Source: Daphnia carinata (lineage: Eukaryota > Arthropoda > Branchiopoda > Diplostraca > Daphniidae). Taken from it: DNA of 64,000 bases. The notes under the pieces were generated by a model. The model saw nothing but the letters and a program-made list of their open reading frames with translations, was not told where the DNA came from and did not search any database. Shown here one piece after another: positions 1 through 14,000 of the stretch. Where the stretch lies: assembly GCF_022539665.2 (NCBI RefSeq), contig NC_081333.1, positions 4,276,971 to 4,340,970 on the forward strand, written 5' to 3'. The number at the start of each line of letters is the position of its first letter. Position 1 is the stretch's first letter. A program made the position numbers and the translations under genes.

Positions 1-20
1 TTTTCTCTGCGTGTGTCTGC

Positions 21-48
21 GTGTGTGTGTGTGTGTGTGTGTGTGCGT
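21..48. repeat. (GT)n microsatellite
   Basis: Uninterrupted GT dinucleotides, degrading to GTGCGTGTGCGCG at the right edge. Confidence 0.9.
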
Positions 49-665
49 GTGCGCGCTTTGACGATTTGAATGGAGGAACGAGTTTGGTGTTAGTCAAGCT
101 ACGGGTGAAGCGCAAACTTATATCGGACTCGATACTGGACCAACGGCTCTTTTTATACGGGCCCGCTGACGGACCCCCCCCCCTCTCCCTTCCTCCTCGT
201 CTCTTGCCTCCTCCCTCCTCCTACTCAGATACGGTGGGAGGAACAAATCTGGAAGAGAGAGAGAGACACACACACACAAGGAGGTGGTGCCGATGGTAAA
301 AAGGGAGAAACTCTTTTTATTTATTTCTTATTTTATTGCTTAAAGGAAAACCATCTTGAGGTGGAGGGGGGAGGGGAGAGGGAGGAGACGGCCACCAGAC
401 TGCGCTCTTCGGCGCTGTGAGGTGGGTACAGTTTTTTATTTTATTTTGTTTTATATTTTATTTTATTTCTATTTTTTTTTTTTTTTTTTTTTTTTTTGGC
501 TGGGACCCCCGTGCGCTGGACCCTTGATCCGACCTATCAGCGGACCGCCCTCTCTGCTCTTTCTTTCTCTCTCTCTCTCTCTTCTCTTTATTTTTTTTAT
601 TTATTTATTTCTTTTTTTGCTGGCGTCCCCATAACTCAACTAAATGGCTCCTCCCCTTTTCGATT

Positions 666-702
<37 letters not shown>

Positions 703-1294
703 GTTTTAAGAAAAAAAAATCTATATCTCTCTTTCATACGAACAGCTCCAGTGTCTTTTGATGACTGGCCATGTGAGGTCAGCACACAACCGCATTGATA
801 ATGGTTTCTTTTAAATGTATTTTTTAAATTTCATTTTTCGCCATGATGTCAATCTCCTCTGAAATATTTGATGAACGCGCAGAGTTTGCTGTTGCCATCA
901 TTCCATTCATTGGTGGATTTTTCTTTTTTTTTTTTTTTTCCAAGATTCTTATCCAAAAAAATAAATGGACGTTTTAACTGTTCGTTCTATTTAAATATGA
1001 GCCGTTCGTAAATGGAAATGGATCAGCTGATTCTTTGTGCAGACCTTTCCAATTTTCAAATGTTTGGCGGGCCAAAAGTGGCATAGGGAATTCCCACGTC
1101 CGATTGGGCCGTTCGTGAAACGTGCTGTTTTCGCACCGATTCAATCAGCGCAAATGAGAGCCATTATAAATTATTTAATAACAAATCGTATAGTAAATAA
1201 CACGCACACCCATAACAGGATGTGTTTTAACCAAATTTCAATGTGTATACGAATCGATTGCGTTGATGACGGGCCGCGGCATTTGACGCACGCA

Positions 1295-1302
1295 TGACGT
1301 CA
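1295..1302. promoter_or_regulatory. CRE palindrome
   Basis: Full TGACGTCA palindrome, the consensus site for CREB/ATF bZIP factors. It is one of three in 2.4 kb and has the same flanks (ATGACGTCAAT) as the copy at 3443. Function is inferred only. Confidence 0.3.
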
Positions 1303-2851
1303 ATTGAAACCTCAATTTGAGGTTTGTTTTCTTTTAAATGTCTTCATCTATTTCTTTTTTTTTTTTTGAATTATTTTTATTTTAGCTTTCCGTTCATCGG
1401 TTGATGAGCCTTCTTTTTTTTTTTTTTTTTTTTTTTTGCTATCGGGATCTGTACTAGAATCCGCCACAGAAACGTTCGACATGAACGATGGACACACCCC
1501 GTTTTACACGTGACAATAGCTCGTTTCAATAGTTCGTGTAATTCAATTGTGTGTGTCGTGTCCGTCCACGCATCATCTCCTTCTTCTTTGTATTTGAATC
1601 GGCTGGGTCATCTAAAATAATGAAATGAAGCACAATCCCCCAATGTTGTTTGCTCCTTTGAGGCCGGAGGTTCCCACTCACGAAAAAAAACGGCGCGTGT
1701 CAACCAGATTTCAAAATTGTTTCATTCCCAATCTACGTGCGAGATGTCAGTCGGAAAGAAAAAAAAACGGCGCGTGGCCGGACAAGACTCGGAATTTAAA
1801 CACACACACACACTCAAAAAATTGAGCTCAAAAACATTGAAAAAAAAAAACAACAAACGATTGGAAATCAAGTCGGGGAAAAAAAAAAAAACGCGCGTGG
1901 CAAGAAAAATAATTTAAAAAAAAGTATTAAGAATTACATCACAATCATTAAAAGGATCCAAGTTCACTGATCGATCGTTTATATTTCTACTACGCGCCAA
2001 GTTCAAAAGGCGAGCAAACGCACGCGCGTGGCTCTCCATGTTTTGTCCGTATCAATTCTCTCATTTCGAACGCGCATCCTCCCCCTCCTCTTTTTCTTGA
2101 AACAAAAACGACACGATCATTTTCAAAATGCAAACGAACGTCTCAAAAACATTTAGGTGAATTCATTTTTTTTTTTTATTGTTTTGTTTGGTTTTGTTTT
2201 TGAAATCATTTGTTATCGTATATTTGCGCACGAGGAGACAAAGTTCATCGGGCACGAGCCCCATACACTTACGACATCAGCCTATTGTTTTTGATTGATG
2301 ACACATTATCAGAAAAAGACAAAGAAAAAAAAAAAAAAAAAAAAAAAGGGGGACACGAGCTACATTCAAGCATTTTTTTTTTTTTTTTTTTTTTTGAATT
2401 TCAAACACGCGCCACTCCGTTCAAAATGAAATCGCACAAAGAGGAAGTCTTGGCCAAGTTAAAAAAAAGAAAAGAAAATTGGATTAATATACACAACTCC
2501 CAAGACAGCACGTGTAGAGCTACATTCAACTTGTATTTGTGCGAATTGCGAGATCAACAGGTGTTATGCCGATTTGAATAACGCGTTTTTTTTTTACAGG
2601 TAGATAACCTAAAGGGAAAAAAAAAATAATAAATGTTGAAAAAAAAAAAAAAAAAAAGGTACGACAAAGAGGAAGGCTTTTTTTTTTTTTTCCCTTCTGG
2701 TGGCCTGCAAATAACTGGGTCACAGACAACACCGGGCTGATGCCCTCTCCCTTATATTATCTCCCTCTATATATATATTTTACCTTTTATTTTTTTTATT
2801 TCGGTTTCCTGTATAACACAAACCCCTCTGCATTTTCGTGTATAACATGTG

Positions 2852-2888
<37 letters not shown>

Positions 2889-3442
2889 CTCGTTTTTTTT
2901 TCAATATTCGCGTACATCATTTTTCTTTGGTTGATGTAGTTTGCCTTTGTTTTTATGCGCATGCAAATCACAGTGTTGAGTCGAATTTTTGACCTACACT
3001 TTCTTTCTTTAAAAAAAAAAAAAAAAAACAAGTTAAAAGGCCAGACTTTTCTTTTAATAACAAGCCTTATGGATGTGTAGACTATAAATAAAAGGGGACC
3101 GTTTTTCAAAAGCTATACGGTTTCTATTTGAATGGCGTTTTCTTTCACGACCGATGGGTCACAACAATCACGTCATTGGTCGAGATTTATTTCTACGCGG
3201 TGGCCTTTTTTTTTTTTTTGTGTTTTGTTTTTTATCTTAAACATTTTTGAATCGCTATTACCATATACGATTTTCGTTTTAGCCCCCCCCCCCTTTTATT
3301 TACAAAGATCGTACCGCGTCGCCTCGTGACGTCTTGCTTTTTAAATCGGGGAAAGTCTCTATGGGTTTTCTTTTTTTTTTTTTTTTTTCTCTCTACACAC
3401 GAATTTGAATATTTGAATGTCAAAACCTTATAGGGGCGGCAA

Positions 3443-3450
3443 TGACGTCA
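3443..3450. promoter_or_regulatory. CRE palindrome
   Basis: Full TGACGTCA palindrome, flanked as ATGACGTCAAT like the copy at 1295. No nearby start site is recognised. Confidence 0.3.
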
Positions 3451-3708
3451 ATGCCTATACAAAATTTGTTTAAAAAAAAAAATATTTTAAATGCCCTTTG
3501 ATGTGCATACCATTTTACTTTGGCACGCGTTACGCAACGCACCTTATTTAGCCTCCCCCCCCCCCTCAAAAAAAAAAAAGTGTTGTTTTCATTTTTTTGA
3601 TTTATTTATAGTCTACGGTGTTATGTACAGACGTAGGGCAACAACTTTCTCAGCATCCCGTATGTATACGTGTCAAAAACTTTCTTTCCATCTGCTATTT
3701 TCAGTCAT

Positions 3709-3716
3709 TGACGTCA
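3709..3716. promoter_or_regulatory. CRE palindrome
   Basis: Third full TGACGTCA palindrome, 259 bp after the second. Candidate bZIP site; function inferred only. Confidence 0.3.
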
Positions 3717-5050
3717 CCGTATTCAAAAGACGAGAGAAAATTAATAAAAGGGAAAATGATGGCCACAAGTTTTTGAGGTGTGTTACATTACGAGTGTAAC
3801 AGTCTGGCCCATCACGTATATAGGTAGAAAAATATATAACAACAAAAGAGTACGCGTATATAAGGATGGAGAGTAGGCCAAAGGTGAACGGCCTGTTTTG
3901 ACCTAGTCTGTTAAATGAGCCCTTACACACACACACACAGACACACCTGCACACACAGCAAGTCAATATAGGCCTACGTGTATACTAGAGAGATGTAGGC
4001 CTTCTTTTTTTTTTTTCAGTTAGCCTCGATACACATCAGCACAAACCCTCAGTTATTTTTTAAAAAATATGAAGGCATTTCCTCGTCTTTCTAAAAAAAA
4101 AGTATTACGAAGATTCTAAGCAGACGACTCATTTATGTTTGTGATGCTTTTTAAATGAATCGTCGTTGATAAGGCCATTGACCAGTGAAAGTGAAAATGT
4201 TCATTAAAAATGCGTTATATATGTACATATATATCAATCTATATCCCCCCCCCCCTCTCTCTCTCTCTCTCTATGTGGCGTATAAGGATATAACGGATGG
4301 TTAAAGGTATCAACGAGGAATCGTGTTTCGGTCTGACCCATTGAACTTGAGAATCCCCCATCGTTCAGCAGGTCAATTGCCCCCCTTCTTTTTTTTTTTC
4401 CTTTTCTTTCCTTCTTTTGTCCTATATATCTATTTAACTCAAGAAAATTTATTTACATTTCCCTTTTTTTTTTTTTTCGTCCTTTTGTTGTGTGCGTCGA
4501 GGCAAACGTCTCAAAAACTTTGAACACGAGATTTTGAAAACTAGACACACACACACACACACAAAAAAAAAGGGGGGGGATGTTTCGAGCCCCCATAACA
4601 ATCATCCTATCATAGACCTCGAGACCCAATAAAGAATCAATAAAATAAAGATCTTGTTCACCGGTTGTGTAGCGCGTGTGTTGACCCCCGATGACCTCTT
4701 GAAAGCTCCACAGATGGTGCATGTGTTATGATCAACCCCCCCTTTCTCTTATATATTCCCCCCTATTTTTTTTTAAATAAATAAAAAAAAAAGAAGGAAA
4801 ACTCGTACCTGATAGGAAATAAGAGACGAGTTTAAGAATAAAAAAAAAGAAGGACATGGCCTCAATATCTAATAACCCCCGTGCATGTACACACAAATAA
4901 CCCTTGTACGAACGTTCAGCAGCCGGAATTCAAATTTTCTATTTCTTTTTCCAAAAATAACAATACAATATTGTTGGAAAAAAAAAATAAATAAAGGAAG
5001 AGAAAGGTAGATCGTGTTCCAGCTGCTGCCGAACTTGACCTTTTCTCCGG

Positions 5051-5083
<33 letters not shown>

Positions 5084-6550
5084 CGGAATATATAGTTGTG
5101 AATGACCCGGATTTAGTTTCCATCAAACAAGACATACCCACGACGAATTTCATTTGTTGTGTCCTGTTTTATTTTATTTTTTTTTGTTTTTTTTTTTTTT
5201 TTTTTTGAATGGTCCTATTTAAAGCGACCTTGAATGAACTAGATCTGTATTGCCTGTATAGCTATTTATACGGCCTCCTTATATAAAAAAAAAAAATGCA
5301 GGAAGCAAAATGAACAAACTGTTGCTGTGAACAACAAGATTTCTAGGGAAACATTGAAAATAAACGTTGCTCTATTTCAATTAGAAATGTTTATATTAGA
5401 AAGGCAATCGTTGCACGAGATTTGAATGCAGGTGCGTGAACGAAAGGTATAACTGTGGGGAATTTCGCGAAGCCATTATTTAAAAAGACAAGCGAATACT
5501 GCGCAGATAAAACGACAATATCTCATTCGAATTTACATATAAAAATAGCCTTGTATAGAATTGGTATTCTAATTAAGTTGTTTCAAGGTTGTTCCGCGTG
5601 CGTTATAATATCAACCGACGTTTGACATTCATCATTGGGGCTAGCAAGTGCGTAGCGATCGTATCATCCCCAAATTCGATCTTCACAAAATGATTTCCGA
5701 ATTCATTTAATCCCATTGGATGAGTCATGTGACCTTCGTGTATTTTCATAATCATATTTGGTAATTACCGAAAGTGCGACGAATTTAAAAATAAAGCCTC
5801 ACGGGATACGTAATTCAATCATTTCATTTTTTTTATTATCAAGGCATTTCTTTCAAAGCCAATTATTTTGAAATGATTATTTGGAATGGCACCCTGACAA
5901 TTGCGATGGTACGTCAACGTTTCGTTACAAACGTCCGTATTTTTTTTTTTTTTTTTTTTAATCTCAATTAAAACAGGTACCAACAGGCGAAAATAAAAAT
6001 TGAGCATGGGCGTTGCGACCCCGCTTCGAAACGATATTCCTGGTATTTTATTTTATCGATAAAATATCATTTGTTTTCTATCTAGAAAATTCATTTTTTT
6101 TTCTCTGCAAATCTTACTAAGCATTTTTTTTGTGTGTGTGTGTGTGTCTGTTGTTTTTCTTTGGGTCAATTGAAAAACAAATGCCAATTCCCTCGTCTAT
6201 TTAAAATTAAAGAAGAAAAAGTGAAATCTGTTAAGAAAAAACCGCCAACAATGTTTTGAAAAAAAATAAAAAAATAAAAATTTTTCTTTTTACACGAGGG
6301 GTATCTCATCAACCATATTTGGCGATAGATAATTATAATTTATCGCCTTTTCTATTACGAAAAAAAAAAGAGGCCCTCTACAAGTATTTCTCTCTTCATC
6401 AATTTTTTTTTGGCTAGAGTTTCTTCACATACACACACGGCGCGTATAGAATATTTTTGCATACATAGTGACATGGCAAGTCTCTCTCTCTCTCTCTCTT
6501 TTTTTCTTATTTAAAAAATAAAATAATAATTCTTTATCTCTCTCTTTAAA

Positions 6551-6660
6551 ATGCTGTTATCCTGCAGTCCAGCCGTGGCTTGAGGCAGGCCAGCGCAGTC
6601 CAAATGTCGGTCACTCGGCCAAGGACTGGGACCAACCATATTATGTACATATACGTCTGT
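6551..6660. other. GC-richer island in the desert
   Basis: About 90 bp here are clearly richer in GC and more complex than the surroundings, and several frames stay open on both strands. It could be a short exon of an unseen gene or a conserved regulatory element. I could not match any frame to a family, so no gene is called. Confidence 0.3.
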
Positions 6661-6738
6661 GCGTATCGAATCTAGGAGAATATACAAGCACCCAGCGAAA
6701 ATTCATAACGTATAGAATCGATCCAAAGTCCACCACTC

Positions 6739-6757
6739 TGTGTGTGTGTGTGTGTGT
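6739..6757. repeat. (TG)n microsatellite
   Basis: Perfect TG dinucleotide run of about 19 bp. Confidence 0.85.
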
Positions 6758-7641
6758 CTCTTAACGTGCTAGCCTATATTTTTAATAATTAACTATCGTT
6801 TTTATGGTGATTGAAGTTTGATAAAAACAAAAACGCTGAATGAATAGATTCATTTTTGCAAAGATGTCTACTTTAATTCGCCTAATTTTGCTGTACGACT
6901 AAATAAAATTTAAAAACCCGCCTTGCTTTTATTAGATACTCCTCCTCTGTCTTGTTTGATATGTCTTGTCCTTGCCCTACTATCAGCGATTCGCTCTCGC
7001 AAACAGCAGCAACATCCAATAAACAAGCGGCCATCTAGTCGGGCGCCAAAAACATTCCAAGAAAGACGTTTGAAATTCAAAACGAAAACAAAGAGCGATT
7101 TTTTTTTTTTTGTATACGGCATCTATTTCTTGTTTTTGTTTTTGTTTTATTTCATCTGTGCTCGATATTTCATTAAAAAAAAAGAAAAAAGGGGAGACAC
7201 TGTGTAACCAAATTCGTACATTATTTGCATATAAGGTGCATGTATGGGGCGTGACCCAGTCTGCTGATTCGTTCAGCGCCTCTATATACAGACGCTGTCT
7301 TACACACTATTATATCTTTATATGCAAAAAAAAAAATAAATAAATACAATAAATAAAAAAAAAATACAACAAGAATCTTGTTTTTTTTTGAGAAGGGAGG
7401 CAGGGTTTATTGGCGCTGTTGGAAAGTGAAAGTCCACCTGCAAATCCCTAGCGATTTTTGCCGCAATTCTTTTTATTTTAATCATAGGCGGCAGCAAACA
7501 TCGCCAGAAATAAAAGGGCAAAAAAAAAAAAATAGATTCGTTTTTAGTTTTTATTATTTTGGGTTTTTAATTTTTCTGCGAAATTTCACATTCTATAATT
7601 TCTCCGTGCACCGTGTAATGGGAATTTAAAAATACAAAGAG

Positions 7642-7665
7642 TCTCTCTCTCTCTCTCTCTCTCTC
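7642..7665. repeat. (TC)n microsatellite
   Basis: Perfect TC dinucleotide run of about 24 bp. Confidence 0.85.
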
Positions 7666-7995
7666 CGTCTGGTCGCCAAAAATGAAACCAATCCCATTTT
7701 TAGAAAAGGAATAAGAAAAAAGAGGTTATCTCTATACACCCCCCCCCCTTCCATTTGAAATATATTTAAAGGGCACCCATACAAGTTTATAGAGATGTAT
7801 GGAATAGTGGTGGAAGAATAAAAGACCCCCCTTCTCCTCCCCGTTCTCCTCCCAAAATAAAGTTTAAAAAGAAAAAAAAAAAAAAAAAAAAAAAAAAAAC
7901 TTTCACTCGCGTGTGGCTGATGTCGGTCGGGGCCCGGTCGTGTATTTGAAAAAGATTCAACAGGTCGGTTTCTATGGACGTTCCCTCAAACAAAC

Positions 7996-8026
<31 letters not shown>

Positions 8027-11000
8027 AAAGAAAAGAGAAAGACTTTTTAACACAGCCCTTTATATATTCAATTTGTCTATGTCTGTGCTTGTCTGCTTGT
8101 TTCCCTTTCATCAGACCTCCGGTTGTTCTTCATTCAATATTTCGTGACACGTAAACGGTTATGGAATAGTCCACACGTGCCGAAAAAAAAAAAAAAAAAT
8201 CAAAGAAATAACACAAAGCAAGGACGTTCAATCACCTTTTGGTGATCATCATCGTCTCCTGCCATTAATGGAACATCCATTCTTGTTGTTCACATTCGCA
8301 GTGTGCCTCTCCGCCCCGTTGAATTTGTTTATTATTGTCTGGTTGTGCTCGTATTAACAAGAGCATTGAACCACTAAATGCCGTGTGCACAAAATGTGTA
8401 GACAACCACACGTTATACAGGCCCTTTTGGGTCTCTCTTTCTATATGCATGTTAGAAAGAGAAAATGAAAGGAAACCTTGAACTAGATTGTTCCAGCAGC
8501 TATTATCTGTTTCACATTCTATATAACATGTACAATGTCAGTTGGGTATTTCCTCTTTCTTTTAATAAACGCGACAGGTTATACGTTGCCCTTTGACAAA
8601 AGGGGGTGGAGGACGCATTTAATGGTGAAAGTGTTGAAAACATCCTCTCTGTTGGATGACCTTTATAAAGCGCGACCTCAATCGTCCCCCCTCTTTTCTT
8701 GCTGATTTAAACTGACGTTTTTTTTTTGTTTTATGTAACTCGAACCTAAACACATCGAGTTCGGAATCCTTAAAATAGATCGTCTCGTCATCGCTGTAAG
8801 AACAAAAGATAAGTGTTGGGGCGGTGTATTCTAATTAGACAGTCGATGGCTATGAACAAAGTCTGGCTAAATATAAACACAGCAAAGACGACTGAAGATG
8901 ACCCATCTTCTCGACGCATCCAAGTTGAACTGAATCATTGTGGTACCTTCGACTTGAAAAACATCGTCCCGTAAGGATTCGATCATTGTTCCAAGAATTC
9001 CGTTTCTGTGTCCACGTTTTCCAAAATAGGTTTCAAACAAAAACGTGTACATTTTTCTTAACAAAAGTGGGCAGCCTTCTGATGTGATGTTGATAGATTT
9101 TTATTATTTATTTTTTTTTCTATTTAGGGTTCGTCTGGGAAGTCGATCTAAGAATAAGTGGAACTAACAAAAGTGCACTTAAAGTTGCATGTGTATAGTT
9201 ATATTTGGGGCTGCCCATATATTAGTTTAGCCCAATACGAAAATAGATAAGCATTCGGTGGGTGTCGTCTATATACTTTGTGTGCACAAGAAAGACGAAA
9301 ATAAATTTCGTGCCTATATTAACAGGCGCTGTCGGAGGATGTCAAATGTCGTCTACCTTCATTGCTTCTTCTCTCTTTTTTTGGGTATTCTCAGTAATTC
9401 GTTACTGCAAAATATCTTCTTAGAAATCTATAAATGTATCCGAAAATATATTGGTCAATTGCTGTCAAAGAAGATTGCACTATACTTTTGAAGTCTTCAA
9501 CTTGTCCATCAGTTGGAAATGATTCATCGTTCTCGTGGGCTGGGCTCATGTTGTCAGAGTCATCTTTTGAAACGTAGTGCACACATGGACGACGTGATCG
9601 CGTTCCAGTCAATCGATGGCCTAACGCCCGTGAACACAAAGAGAAAAAACGCCCATGTGGCAATACACGTGCAATTCTACACGTGATGACACAGCACAAA
9701 AACCTCAACTTGAACATTTTTGACTCAAATATATAGAACGTGGCAGCAACTGAAAAAAGCCACCACCTGGGGATCGCTGTATCTATATATTCTCCTATTC
9801 CCTTAAGGACATTACAGAGTTCGCATTAACTGGGTTCTTTTTCTAACCCTTTCATGTCTTCTAAATTTGAACATCAACCGTGATCGTTATACCTGGCGAA
9901 AAACAAAAGCATTCTGGAATGTTCTCGTTTTCAATCAGTTGAAACGAAATGAGAATAGACGGACATAACGAGCGCGGTGCACAGAACAGGAACCTCTGCA
10001 ACAACGAACGCGGACAGAGACGTCGTCCTTGACACATCCACGGCCATCCGCATCGGGTTTTTCGTGTGTTCGGGGTTTGTGACCGCTCCGACGAGTTCAC
10101 CTGCACCACAAATGGATAACGTAATCAAACGGCCGAGGAAAAGGAGAGAGTGGTTGAAAATAATAAGTTTTGATACCCCACGTATATCAAACTGAAACTG
10201 GAGACTTGTAAAAAAAAAAAACAAAAAAAAACAAAACAAATTAGATGCAAATTTATACCATGAGGAACTAAACAGGTTGGCTATAAATCATCTTGCTTTT
10301 AGTTGAACATGCTGTTTCAGGGGGTTACATGTTAAAAAAAAAAAAAAAAAGAGGCCTAACCCGAAAATGGGATGGCGGGTAGTCCCGCGTTCAACGGGTT
10401 GAATAAAATTCGGAGAACATATCAGGGTTGATCAACCCTTTTTTTTTTTTTTTTTTGTGTTTCCAGATACAATTCGATGGCCTGATTTGGGAATCGCCCC
10501 GTTTTATTACACGCCTCAATTTCATTAAATCGAATCCCCACAACGGCTAATTTAACCTTGGAGGAAGAACGTGGGCATTTGTTTTTAAAATTTCATGCCT
10601 ATCGTGTCTAAACGTGTCCCGAATGAATATACGTGAAAAAAAAAGATCCCTATAACATGAACGCAATGCGGATGTACTAAATGGACTTGTACAACGATTA
10701 GACACCTGTCCAGCGTGACAGACTCGGACGACTGCATGAAAACGGACCGGATAAACAGGTTGACTGCTGGAACGTGTTTATCGGTTGACATCTTTTATTG
10801 TCACTCGGCCAGTAGGGGAGGGGAAATAACAACTAAAAATCACTGAAAAAAAAAAACTAAAATAATTAACGCATTTCTTGGAATTGTTCCCAGTCCACAA
10901 GTTATTGTGGATCACAGTGTATTCGGTTCCGCTTAAAATATTGACTTACAAATTAGGGTGAATAATCTCAGTCGACATTGAAACTCTTTTTTTTTTGGGG

Positions 11001-14000
11001 GGGGGGGAGGGTTACATTTTATTTATTATTAAATATTTAGGGTACAAAAAAAAAAAGACGAAATGTTAGATGGAAGGACGTGAAAATCATATCAGATTGA
11101 ACAAGACAATGAATTTGTTTTTGGAGGACACGTAATGTTGGATGACCCAACAACCCTTCCTCGTGTTTAAATTTTATTTATTTTTAAGGCTATATAAGTT
11201 TATTTCTGTTCGCCCCTTCTTCTTTTTCTTTCCAAATCCCGCTCGACGGCTGTTGCACGATCATCGCCCCCAATTTAAATATCTCGGACACAGCAGTAGA
11301 CCTGCGACGGCGGTCAGATCGCTATAAGCTCACGCGTGCATCCAAGGTCTCCCGTCTGGTCCCGGGTTGAACGCACTCGTCTATATACTACACTATTTTT
11401 TATGATGATTTTTTTTTTTTTTTTTTTGGTTTAAATACATAAATCCTTTTCTTATCCCGAATTTAAAATGTACGCCTTCCAAGATTTCCCCCGCTGATAT
11501 CGATCGATATATATGACGCTCGTCACGTAAGCCTATACAAGGGCCTGCTTTTTATTTTTCTTTTAAGGTATTTTAATTCATTTGGAATAAAAATGCGAAA
11601 TTGCAAAACTCAGTTTTTTTTTTGCGAATCAGGAACCACCAAACACATAAAAAAAAAATGAATTTAATACAGCGGATAAAGCGCACAAATCATTAAACAA
11701 CATGTAGGGCCATCAAATGATAGCGAGGGCAATTTGAGCAGTTCGCGATTTTTCTGCAAAAGAAATGCTAAACGTCGACTTCGCGTTTTATTTTTCTTTC
11801 GTTATTTTTTTTTTCCTTTTTCCCTTTCCGAGGGAAGAAAAAAAAAATTACGGAAAAAAAATAATACTGAGAATTCCATTAAGAAATATTCTAAGGGCGA
11901 ACGAGGGCATTGGGTCGACAACATTTTTTTTTTGGTTCAATTAAATAACTTGGGCCTTTTTGTTTTGTTTCTCTTTATCGAAAAAAAGAAAATTAAAGTA
12001 AAAGGGATTTCTTTTTATTGTCGGGGTATTGGATCTAGAATTTGCCTACGTGTATCGAAGCTCAGCGGATTTCGAATATCAAGGACTCTATGGATTTCGT
12101 CACATAAGAGATTACAGAAATGTCGTCGGCCCTTGTCCACGTTATCCGCGATGTTTTTCAATCGTTTGCCCCATTTGTAATCATCTTGTGGGAATCGTGC
12201 CACGTAATCCATGAGGTCTTATGTTAGTGGATTTTTCAAAGCTGTCCCACGTAGGCGTCGGCCAGCCGATAATCGGGTCATCCTTTTTCTTTCTTTTCAA
12301 AAACATATCGACGAAGCAAAAGGTTGACATGTTGATAAATCTCGAGAATATCCACCTCTAGTGATTTCGCTGGGGTTAGCGTGATAAAAAAAACACGTTA
12401 CATAAAAACAAAAGAAGGGGGAAAGGGGAGTTTCGGAAATGACAAAATTATGTAACTTTTGGAAAACGACAGCAATTTTGACGCCTTTCTTTCTGGGCCA
12501 AGAAGATACTGAGACTTGCGGTAACTACGGCCCGATATAGGTTATATTTTAACAACCCCAAACGGTTACAGCGTGGTACCACAATCGCTTGGCAAACTCT
12601 GTTGATATGTTTTTTTTTTTGTTTTTTTTTTGTTTTCAAAGTTATTCCAAGATCATATTTCACTTCCGTCCTGGGAATTGCCTTTTTTTTTTTTTTTTTT
12701 TTTTTTGATATTTTTTCTTCTTTGCGCAGAACTACGTCCGTGGTGGTACCAGCACAAAGAGTATAACTCAATAAGTGCCGTATGGGAATTTGGCTTTTAA
12801 TTAACCTTGAACTATCATTTTTTTCTCCTGTTTTTTGGGGACCCTTTTCCGCGTTTTCTGAGCAAAGTGCACGTAGTTTCAATTGAACTGGGTACCCACC
12901 TTTTGTTTTTGAAGTCACGTAGCTTCAAGTTAATCGCTTTAAAGTCAACAATCGATCAATAACCTTCAAGCGCTATCCACCCCATCATTTTGCAAAAACA
13001 TTGTGTTTTTTTTTTCTCTCTAACGAATGACGACGCGTTTGAACACGTCGCAACCTGTTTCCGCCCACCTGAATGACCCCCACCTCTGTGTCGCCTAATT
13101 AACGTCGCAAGTGGACAAAAAAAACGTGAAGGAGAACGAGAGAGGGGCATGAAAAGGCAAACACCTTTCGTACAGTCACCGACGTGTTTGAAATGTTGGA
13201 ATTTCCACACACCCTCCTCGGGGAATATTTGCAGAGATAAAAAAACGTATTTTTTTTGTGTTTAATTATATGGAATTTAAAGTCACGACCTCGCGTCTAA
13301 AAAGTTCACTGGCCCTCAAAATTCGCGGATTTAAATTCAAATGAAAGTGTTTCCAGATTTTTCCGAGTTTCATGGTGTTTGCATCAGCCGTGTCAATAAC
13401 AGCGGAAAATAGGGCGTCTCAGGTGGGTCATCTTCATTTGAAGATGCCCGTCTCTGAGCATTTGCTCCGGCATCATCCATCACACACGCGAGAGACACCA
13501 TTTTTCCCTCTGTTTTTCTATTATATCCATGTTATAGTGGATGTACGTACAACCAACTGGGGATTTCCCATCTGCACTAATGACGTCGTTTGCGTTGACC
13601 AACGATGTTATTTACATGCCAATATTAAAGCAAAAATGAAAAAAGAGAAAATTACTGAGAACGACGAGAAGGCAAGGCGAAAACACTCGTACAAGTTAGA
13701 AGAAGGAAAGCAGGTCAAGGTATCATGAACAGGTCACACGGGCCATCAAAGAGTCCTTCAAAACTTCTTGTATAAGACGAAGATGAACAGAAGGCGAAAC
13801 AGAATTTCCCACAAAACTCGTGGTGACCTCGTCGTGTACAGATGCCGATGACCTGTCGAATTGTTTTTTTTTTACACGGAGTAAATCAAATGAACTCTTT
13901 TAAAAAGTTGTTGTCCTTTATTTTTTTTTTCACACCGGCCTCACCTCCCCCTACATTCCTCGTCATCCTCCCACCTTTCTCCGATCAATAGGTTTAAGAA

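Larger units (their letters stand above)
1..6550. other. Gene-poor, homopolymer-rich AT DNA
   Basis: I see no supportable exon here. The DNA is AT-rich and broken by very long poly-T and poly-A runs (for example near 475-497, 671-699, 1414-1437, 2861-2886 and 5058-5082) and by GT, CA and CT microsatellites. Open frames in this stretch are made of these runs (poly-Phe, poly-Lys) and lack splice-consistent neighbours or family similarity. It could be intergenic DNA, a giant intron or a long untranslated region of a gene lying outside the window. Confidence 0.7.

Noticed and set aside
356-798. Open frames rich in Phe/Leu in the first kilobase
   Set aside because: They translate poly-T and CT runs; no family motif and no splice partners.
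4869-5208. Overlapping frames on both strands around a 25-nt poly-A
   Set aside because: Low-complexity translation of a homopolymer; no conserved residues.
12448-12918. 156-codon minus-strand frame
   Set aside because: Its centre is poly-Lys from poly-A runs; ends do not resemble any family and no start context or introns support it.
13372-13728. 118-codon plus-strand frame
   Set aside because: No recognisable domain and mixed composition; it could be chance in a region without other exons.
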